Part shown: piece after piece, positions 8,547 to 13,355 of the stretch | Position numbering within the stretch: the first letter of the stretch is position 1 | Layout: each line of letters opens with the position of its first letter | From: Actinomycetales bacterium | Lineage (GTDB): Bacteria; Actinomycetota; Actinomycetes; Actinomycetales; Actinomycetaceae | DNA: 13,355 nt | NCBI GenBank assembly: GCA_022838965.1 | Contig: JALHDK010000030.1 | Coordinates: 1-13,355 of the forward strand | Reading direction: 5' to 3' | Translations under genes and position numbers: made by a program | The notes under the pieces: generated by a model | What the model was told of the DNA's origin: nothing | Databases searched by the model: none | The model's input: the letters and a program-made list of their open reading frames with translations, nothing else

Positions 8547-8727
8547 GCCCACTGGAGTCCCCAACCGACGGCCCCAGCCCACCGAAACAGTCACCTGGAG
8601 ACCACAGTGCCGGAAGGCGAGCGGGCCGGAGACCAGCCCCAGCCCACTGGAGTCTCCAACCGACGGCCCCAGCCCACCGAAGCAGTCACCTGGAGACCAC
8701 AGTGCCGGAGAACGAGCGGGCCGGAGA
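8547..8727. repeat. 95-bp direct tandem repeat, about 1.9 copies
   Basis: Copy 1 runs 8547-8641 and copy 2 8642-8727, with about 5 mismatches over the 86 aligned bases. Both open with GCCCACTGGAGT and contain CAGTCACCTGGAGACCACAG. In copy 2 TGGAGTCTCCA is a perfect 5+1+5 palindrome, spoiled by one base in copy 1. The period is not a multiple of three, arguing against a protein repeat. Confidence 0.88.
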
Positions 8728-8749
8728 GAGCGAGCGAGCCGGAGCCCGC
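8716..8749 (-). terminator. Interrupted hairpin after the G5/SLT-type gene, possible terminator
   Basis: GCGGGC pairs with GCCCGC, and CGG with CCG inside a 2-base bulge, around a loop of about 14 bases. It begins roughly 22 bases after the minus-strand stop at 8771 and is followed by the mildly T-rich TCGTTCTCC. It could equally serve the converging plus-strand gene. Confidence 0.35.
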
Positions 8750-8770
8750 CGCCCCGGAGGGCTCAGCGGA

Positions 8771-9748
8771 TCAGTACCAGTTGTACGACTGCGAGTGGGA
8801 CCACGCCGCACAGGGCGTGCCATACCGGCCGGCGATGTAGTTCAGGCCCCAGGTGATCTGGGTGGCGGGGTTGGTGCGCCAGTCAGCGGCCACCGTCGCC
8901 ATCTTTGAGCCGGGCAACGCCTGCGGGATGCCGTAGGCGCCCGAGGAGGGGTTCTGAGCCAGGTGGTTCCAGTTGGACTCCTTCTGCCACAACGAGTCCA
9001 AGCACTGCCACTGCGAGCCCGTCCAGCCGCGCTGCGCCGCCAGGGCTGCGCCGATCTCCCGGTTCGAACCGCTCATGATCGGGCCCGAGCTGGTCCCGCC
9101 GGAGGTCGTCCCGCCGGTCGAGGTTGTGGTGGGCTTCGGCTTCGTCCCCACAGACACCACCTCATCCACGCGCTGCTGCGCCACCGCGGACACGAGCACC
9201 TCGCGCGAAACCTCCACCCCGTCGATCATCGTGATCCGGTAGGTATTGCGGGCCAGGCCGTCCACGCCCGCAGTGGTGACCTTCTCGGTGCCGACGTACA
9301 GGCTGGATGTCTCAACGCGGCGTGACTGGTGGGGGTCAACGACCTCCTCCACCACCTCGGAGACGTCCACCCGCTGGATCGTCACCTCCATGCCGTCGCG
9401 CACGGGGCCGCCGAGTTCCACCGAGGCGACATCATCGGCGTCCAGGGTGATGCCGGCCTCACCGAGCGCCTCAGCCAGCGTGGAAGCCCTGGTGGTGTGC
9501 TGCAGGGTGCCTCCATCGGCAGTGACGGTGAAGGTCACCGCGGGGCGGAGTTCGAGCTGCAACCGCCCGGCGAAGGACCGCGAGGACGTCGTGTCGGCGA
9601 TGAGAGCGTCCTGCGCGAGGGTCTCGGCAGCCGTCGCGGGTGCCGAGTCCTGCGGTTCCGCCGCCTGCAACGCGGCCCCGCCGATGCCGGCCACGAGCCC
9701 GAGCGTCAGTCCGACACGTCCAAGGCTGGTCAGAATGCGTGGTGTCAC
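8771..9748 (-). CDS. Secreted G5-domain cell-wall protein with SLT/aggregation-promoting-factor-like C-terminus
   Basis: Probably a secreted peptidoglycan-binding hydrolase or lytic-transglycosylase-like enzyme. From GTG 9748 it has 325 residues: signal peptide or anchor (about 8-30), a single DUF348-like module (68-112), a G5 domain (125-203), a Thr/Gly/Ser-rich linker (204-228) and a C-terminal domain (229-325). The candidate catalytic Glu257 is in WQKESNWN, followed by SSGAYGIPQALPGSKM; the end HSQSYNWY is typical of aggregation-promoting-factor-like proteins. C249 and C313 could form a disulfide. GTG 9748 has AGGA 9 bases upstream; the longer frame to 9844 runs through the promoter element and was rejected. 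Its front end resembles RpfB but with one DUF348 instead of three and a different catalytic domain. It sits directly downstream of tatD, behind its own terminator-promoter gap. Confidence 0.9.
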   Translation of the reverse strand: MTPRILTSLGRVGLTLGLVAGIGGAALQAAEPQDSAPATAAETLAQDALIADTTSSRSFAGRLQLELRPAVTFTVTADGGTLQHTTRASTLAEALGEAGITLDADDVASVELGGPVRDGMEVTIQRVDVSEVVEEVVDPHQSRRVETSSLYVGTEKVTTAGVDGLARNTYRITMIDGVEVSREVLVSAVAQQRVDEVVSVGTKPKPTTTSTGGTTSGGTSSGPIMSGSNREIGAALAAQRGWTGSQWQCLDSLWQKESNWNHLAQNPSSGAYGIPQALPGSKMATVAADWRTNPATQITWGLNYIAGRYGTPCAAWSHSQSYNWY

Positions 9749-9791
9749 GAGGATGATTCCTGTCTGGAGGGGTGCCAGGTGCCCACTCGAA

Positions 9792-9811
9792 CGTAACCGA
9801 ATCGTGATATT
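9792..9811 (-). promoter_or_regulatory. Shared 20-bp element upstream of the G5/SLT-type gene (copy B)
   Basis: The minus strand reads AATATCACGATTCGGTTACG, matching copy A (7278-7297) at 18 of 20 bases. The direct repeat here is TCACG-N6-TTACG. A -10-like TACGTT overlaps its downstream end and would start transcription near 9783, leaving a leader of about 35 bases before GTG 9748. A TGGCAAC block lies upstream (complement 9823-9829), 1 bp off the spacing found at copy A. Confidence 0.7.
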
Positions 9812-9864
9812 CGGACTACCCCGTTGCCACGCGGGATTCCTCACACCCGGTGAGAGAAATGTGA

Positions 9865-9885
9865 AGGCGGGCAGGATACCCGCCT
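9865..9885 (-). terminator. Hairpin at the end of tatD with T-rich tail
   Basis: AGGCGGG and CCCGCCT form a perfect 7-bp stem around a 7-base loop. The stem begins within the tatD stop codon. On the minus strand it is followed by TTCACATTTCTCTC, a T-rich tail, making this a good intrinsic terminator for metG-tatD. Confidence 0.7.
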
Positions 9886-10813
9886 ACTCCCACCACGCCC
9901 CGTAGACACGCCGGGTGTTCACCAGGATCTGCTGACACGCTTGTGTCAGTTCCATCCCCAGCGCGAGCGCCACCGCCCGGACAGTGTGCGTGATCAGGTA
10001 GGACGCGTTGGGACGTCCGCGGTAGGGCGCGGGTGTCAGGTACGGCGCGTCGGTCTCCACAAGCACCAGCGCCGGGTCCATCGCCCGGCACGCGTCCCGC
10101 AGTACGTCGTTCGCCTTGTACGTGATCGGCCCCGCGAACGACGCGTACCACCCGTGCTCGTTCAGGATCTCCGCCAACTCCCGGTCCCCGGAGAAGCAGT
10201 GGAACACCGTGCGCTCGGGGGCCCCGTCGCGGCGCAGCACGTCCAGCACGTCCGCGTGCGCGTCCCGGTCGTGGATCTGCAGCGGCAACTCCAGCTCCTT
10301 GGCGAGGGCGATGTGCGCCCGGAACGCCTGCCGCTGGACCTCACGCCCGCGCCCGGCGGTGCGGAAGTTGTCGATCCCGGACTCCCCGATGGCGACGACG
10401 ACGTCCCGCCGCGCCGCGGCGACGTCACCAACCCGGGCGACGGCGTCGTCGAGAGACACCTCGTGGTGGGGAGCGAAGGCGGGCTCCCAGCCGTCCGGGC
10501 CGACCTCGGTGACCCGCGCGTGGCGGGTGGCCTCGTTGGGATGGATGGCGATGGCCACCGCGATGGCGGAGTGGGCGGTGGCGAGCACGAGCCCGGGCTC
10601 GAGACTCGGCAGGTCGCACGCGGAGTGGAGCAGGCCGACCACGTTCGCGCGGGCCGCGCGCGCGAGCTGCACATCGACGGGGAGCGGCTCCACCCCCTGG
10701 GGGAGATCCACCGCGGCGTGCGACCCGAGCGGCACATGCGTGTGGTTGTCGACGACGGCGCTCGGCAGCTCCTCCCCCTCGGGCGGGAACCCGGCGGGCT
10801 TAGGCCTGGCCAC
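9884..10813 (-). CDS. tatD: TatD-family metal-dependent deoxyribonuclease
   Basis: TatD proteins are cytoplasmic amidohydrolase-fold nucleases using two divalent metals, linked to DNA repair and turnover. From GTG 10813 the product has 309 residues. Visible metal and active-site positions are DNHTH with H24 and H26, AIGESGID with E144, LQIHDRDAH with H181, VFHCFSG with H205 and ETDAPYLTP with D255. GESGID replaces the more common GETGLD. GTG 10813 overlaps the end of metG by 14 bp in another frame and gives the N-terminal length usual for actinobacterial homologues; the frame is open further upstream inside metG, but that stretch reads as shadow sequence. metG-tatD co-transcription and translational coupling are likely, and this gene order precedes rpfB in many actinobacteria. 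Confidence 0.94.
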   Translation of the reverse strand: MARPKPAGFPPEGEELPSAVVDNHTHVPLGSHAAVDLPQGVEPLPVDVQLARAARANVVGLLHSACDLPSLEPGLVLATAHSAIAVAIAIHPNEATRHARVTEVGPDGWEPAFAPHHEVSLDDAVARVGDVAAARRDVVVAIGESGIDNFRTAGRGREVQRQAFRAHIALAKELELPLQIHDRDAHADVLDVLRRDGAPERTVFHCFSGDRELAEILNEHGWYASFAGPITYKANDVLRDACRAMDPALVLVETDAPYLTPAPYRGRPNASYLITHTVRAVALALGMELTQACQQILVNTRRVYGAWWE

Positions 10814-12599
10814 GGGCCGCCATGCGGGCGATCTCCTCGTCGATGATCGCCTCGTCCAGCTTGGTGAACACCGGGGTGGGCCGGCCGACTGGCGCTCCGA
10901 TCGCCACCGGCCGGGGGCCCCACTTCGGCACCGCGGTGTAGTCACCGGTGATGATCGGGTAGGTGTTGCCGTTGACCGGGTCCACCACGTGCTCGATGCG
11001 GGGCAGCGGGGCGAGCGCCCCGTTCCCGCCGAACATCGCATCGATCGTGTTGGCGGAGTGCGGCAGGAAGGGAGCGAACATGACGTTCAGGTTCGACACC
11101 GCCTGGCAGAGGGTGTGCAGCACGGTGGCGAGGCGTTCGCGCTGCTCGGGAGCCTTGAGCTTGAACGGCTCGGTCTCTGCCACGTACTTGTTCGCCTCTC
11201 CCACCAGCCGCATCACCTCACCGAGGGCGGCGCGGAACCGTTGCTGGGCGATCAGCCCGCCGACGACGTCGAAGCCCGCCAGGACGTCGTCACGCAGCTT
11301 CTCGTCCCGGACGGTGAGCCGGCCCCGGGCCGGGACCTCGCCGAAGCTCTTCGCGATCATGGCGGCGGTGCGGTTGACGAGGTTCCCCCACGCCGCCACC
11401 AGCTCCCCGTTGGTGCGCCGCACGAACTCGGCCCAGGTGAAGTCGCTGTCCTGGTTCTCGGGGCCCGCGGCCGCGATGAAGTAGCGCACCGCGTCCACCT
11501 GGTAGCGGGAGAGCATGTCCCCGATGTAGATCACGACGCCCCGGGACGAGGAGAACTTGGCGCCCTCCATGGTCATGAACTCGGAGGAGACGACCTCGGT
11601 GGGCAGGTTCAGCACGCCGAACCTGCCCGGCGTGCCGCCCCGCAGTCCCTGACCGTTGTAGGCGAGCAGTTCAGCGGGCCAGATCTGGGAGTGGAAGACG
11701 ATGTTGTCCTTGCCCATGAAGTAGTAGGAGCGGGCGTCCGGGTCGTTCCACCAGCGGCGCCACGCCTCGGGGTCGCCGCTGCGGCGCGCCCATTCGATGG
11801 ACGCGGAGAGGTAGCCGATGACGGCGTCGAACCACACGTAGAGGCGCTTGTTCGGCTCGTCCTCCCAGCCGGGAACGGGGATGCCCCAGTCGATGTCCCG
11901 GGTGATGGCGCGGGGCCTGATCTCCTTGAGGATGTGCTGGGAGAACTTGATGACGTTCGGACGCCACGTGCCGGTGGCCTCACGGCCGTCCAGCCAGGTG
12001 CTGAGCTCGTCGGCGAGCGCGGGCAGGTCGAGGAACCAGTGGTTGGTCTCCACGAACCGGGGGATCTCCCCGTTGATCCGGGAGCGCGGGTTGACGAGGT
12101 CGGTGGGGTCGAGCTGGTTGCCGCAGTAGTCGCACTGGTCGCCGCGTGCGGCGGCGTACTCGCAGATGGGACAGGTTCCCTCGATGTAGCGGTCCGGCAG
12201 GGTTCGCCCCGTGGAGGGGCTGATCGCGGAGAGGGTGTACTGCTGCACCAGGTAGCCGTTGTCCCGCACCGTCCGGAACATCTCCTGGGCCACCTCGTAG
12301 TGGTTCGCGGTGGTGGTGCGGGTGAACAGGTCGTAGGAGAGTCCGAGCCGGGTCAGGTCCTCCACGATGATCGCGTTGTTCCTGTCGGCGAGCTCGCGCG
12401 GGGTGACTCCGGCGGCCTCGGCTGCCACGAGGATCGGGGTGCCGTGCTCGTCCGTTCCGGACACCATCAGAACGTCGTGCCCCGCCATGCGCATGTAGCG
12501 GGAGAAGATGTCCGACGGCACCCCGAACCCGGCGACGTGCCCGATGTGGCGGGGGCCGTTGGCGTACGGCCACGCCACGGCGGAGAGGATCGCGCTCAT
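10800..12599 (-). CDS. metG: Methionyl-tRNA synthetase
   Basis: Charges tRNA-Met with methionine using ATP in the cytoplasm. The 599-residue protein shows the class I signature HIGH (18-21) after AWPYANGP, the zinc knuckle with C143, C146, C156 and C159 (CPIC...CDYC), the tRNA/Met pocket region [11 protein letters not shown] (253-263), and the KMSKS loop in the variant form KFSSSRG (348-354). The helical anticodon-binding domain follows (about 385-530). There is no C-terminal dimerisation (EMAP) domain, as in the shorter form of the enzyme. ATG 12599 fits the HIGH distance and stands exactly 6 bases after the -10 box TAGGCT, indicating a leaderless mRNA. Its first bases overlap (ATGA) the stop of the glycerate kinase remnant upstream. 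Confidence 0.97.
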   Translation of the reverse strand: MSAILSAVAWPYANGPRHIGHVAGFGVPSDIFSRYMRMAGHDVLMVSGTDEHGTPILVAAEAAGVTPRELADRNNAIIVEDLTRLGLSYDLFTRTTTANHYEVAQEMFRTVRDNGYLVQQYTLSAISPSTGRTLPDRYIEGTCPICEYAAARGDQCDYCGNQLDPTDLVNPRSRINGEIPRFVETNHWFLDLPALADELSTWLDGREATGTWRPNVIKFSQHILKEIRPRAITRDIDWGIPVPGWEDEPNKRLYVWFDAVIGYLSASIEWARRSGDPEAWRRWWNDPDARSYYFMGKDNIVFHSQIWPAELLAYNGQGLRGGTPGRFGVLNLPTEVVSSEFMTMEGAKFSSSRGVVIYIGDMLSRYQVDAVRYFIAAAGPENQDSDFTWAEFVRRTNGELVAAWGNLVNRTAAMIAKSFGEVPARGRLTVRDEKLRDDVLAGFDVVGGLIAQQRFRAALGEVMRLVGEANKYVAETEPFKLKAPEQRERLATVLHTLCQAVSNLNVMFAPFLPHSANTIDAMFGGNGALAPLPRIEHVVDPVNGNTYPIITGDYTAVPKWGPRPVAIGAPVGRPTPVFTKLDEAIIDEEIARMAARGQA

Positions 12600-13084
12600 G
12601 GGTCAAGCCTAGTGGCGGGGCCGGGTGCGCCCCCATCGCCGATCGAGGGGCGGCCGGTCGGGGGGCCGGTCCCGGCCTCCCCGCGGTCCCCGAGGTGGCC
12701 CCGGACCACCCGTTCCGCCGCGGCGGCGAGGTTCGCCGTCGTCGCGGCCACTGCGGCGGCGAGCGGGGTGCCGGGCGGCGTGATCTGCACCGCCGCGACG
12801 ATGCCCGCGCCGGCCAGGTCCGGCAGGTCCGGGGCCACCCGCCCTGCCAGGACGACGACGGGAACCCCGGCCGCGGCCGCGAGGCGCGCCACTCCGAACG
12901 GGACCTTGCCCGCGCGGCTCTGGGCGTCGAAGGCACCCTCCCCGGTGATCGCCAGGTCCGCGCCGGCCAGCGCTTCGCGCAACCCCACGAGGTCGGCCAC
13001 CAGCTCGACCCCGGGTTCGAGGGTGAGACCGAGGGCGAGGAGCGCCGCGCCCACGGCGGCGAAGACCAAGCCGGCCGCCGCCAT
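12596..13084 (-). pseudogene. glxK: Glycerate kinase, C-terminal remnant (N-terminus lost)
   Basis: The frame matches the C-terminal third of GlxK-type glycerate kinases (ATP-dependent phosphorylation of D-glycerate): AAAGLVFAAVGAALLALG, then LEPGVELVADLVGL, GADLAITGEGAFDAQS, RAGKVPFGVARLA and VPVVVLAGRV. Full-length family members have about 370-380 residues; only about 130 recognisable residues are present, and the N-terminal domain carrying much of the active site is absent. The open frame continues upstream to 13237, but that part is antisense to the ROK kinase fragment and has no family resemblance. The last 30 or so residues are Gly/Pro-rich and not typical, and the stop overlaps the metG start as ATGA. 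It is unlikely to be an active enzyme. A translated fragment from ATG 13135 or 13084 cannot be excluded. Confidence 0.8.
12606..12611 (-). promoter_or_regulatory. -10 box of metG (leaderless)
   Basis: TAGGCT on the minus strand is followed by TGACCC and then the ATG, so transcription would start at the A of the start codon. The box lies inside the tail of the glycerate kinase remnant. Confidence 0.55.
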
Positions 13085-13115
13085 GCGCCGCCACTCGCGC
13101 CGCGCCGCCAGCCAG

Positions 13116-13355
13116 ATGCCTAGAGTGGACGCCATCGGGGTCAGTTCGGCGGGCGTGTACGTCGACAACCGGGTACGAGTCGCCTCGCTCTTCCGTGGCG
13201 TGCCCCGAGATCGGTTCGAGGCGGAGGTCGCCGGCATCTACCTCGACCTGGCGTCGGAGATGGGATCTGTACCCATCGAGGTTCGGAACGATGGTGACGT
13301 CACCGCCCTCGCCGGCGCCTTCACCCTGGAGGCGGGCCGCTGCCAGGCCGGTCAA
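13116..13355 (+). pseudogene. ROK-family sugar kinase (hexokinase-like), N-terminally truncated, runs off the right edge
   Basis: The plus-strand frame from ATG 13116 reads MPRVDAIGVSSAGVYVDN, then VRVASLFRGVPRDRFEAEV, and VPIEVRNDGDVTALAGAF, and is open to the window end (80 codons). IGVSSAG and NDGDVTALAG are typical of a ROK subfamily that phosphorylates sugars with ATP. The family's N-terminal phosphate-binding DxGGT segment, expected some 60-80 residues before IGVSSAG, is missing: upstream lies only the glycerate kinase remnant. Recognisable similarity begins at about VDAIG (13125). ATG 13116 or GTG 13125 could still serve as a start, but the product would lack its ATP site. The C-terminus is outside the window, so it may also be an artefact of a chimeric assembly. 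Confidence 0.7.

Larger units (their letters stand above)
8460..8770. other. Convergent intergenic region of 311 bp, mostly taken up by a tandem repeat
   Basis: It lies between the stops of the plus-strand AbiEi/DUF559-type gene and the minus-strand G5/SLT-type gene. It holds a 95-bp tandem repeat and a hairpin near the right end. Frames crossing it look low-complexity and change with the repeat, because 95 is not a multiple of three, so I see no coding gene. Confidence 0.7.

Noticed and set aside
8547..8727. CRISPR-like array
   Set aside because: The two 95-bp units are contiguous and wholly similar, with no short repeat-unique spacer pattern.
9749..9844. Longer N-terminus of the G5/SLT-type protein
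   Set aside because: It would translate through the shared promoter element and place the signal peptide after 40 residues; GTG 9748 has a good ribosome site.
12596..13237. Intact novel 213-residue gene on the minus strand
   Set aside because: The first 50 residues are antisense to the ROK kinase fragment; the rest is the C-terminal part of glycerate kinase, so a remnant is the better reading.

Overview
The window is chromosomal DNA from a high-GC actinobacterium. The GC content is very high by eye, GTG starts are common, several genes look leaderless, and the core order metG - tatD - rpfB - rsmA(ksgA) - ispE is the classic actinobacterial neighbourhood, as in mycobacteria. A propionibacterial or micrococcal-type organism seems likely, but the genus cannot be fixed from this sequence. 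No rRNA, tRNA, CRISPR array, insertion sequence or phage gene was found.

Left part (1-1358, plus strand): the end of an ABC-2/NatB-type export permease, then a MarR-type regulator whose start carries a candidate palindromic operator next to a -10 box. Converging on it with a 5-bp gap is a minus-strand operon read right to left: DUF5701-like gene, rsmA, ispE, ABC-F ATPase. rsmA and ispE overlap by ATGA. These genes serve 16S rRNA dimethylation, isoprenoid precursor synthesis and probably translation-factor ATPase work. RsmA carries a lineage-looking 9-residue tandem repeat just before its NLPYNV motif.

Middle part (5951-9883): two minus-strand cell-wall genes with the same front end (DUF348 plus G5) but different catalytic ends. 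One is an RpfB-type resuscitation-promoting factor, the other a secreted SLT/aggregation-promoting-factor-type protein. Both carry an almost identical 20-bp element upstream (18 of 20 bases), plus a second shared TGGCAAC block at nearly the same distance, so they are probably co-regulated. Between them, on the opposite strand, sits an orphan AbiEi/DUF559-type gene followed by a 95-bp tandem repeat in the convergent intergenic region.

Right part (9884-13355): tatD and metG in an overlapping minus-strand pair. metG has a textbook leaderless -10. Upstream of metG are the remains of two kinase genes facing away from each other: the C-terminal part of a glycerate kinase on the minus strand and a ROK-family sugar kinase on the plus strand whose N-terminus is missing. 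Both have lost their N-termini at the same place (about 13085-13118), which is what a deletion across a divergent promoter region would leave.

The most interesting items are the shared promoter element of the two cell-wall genes, the double-truncation scar, the RsmA repeat insert and the 95-bp repeat. No complete new multi-gene system was recognised.
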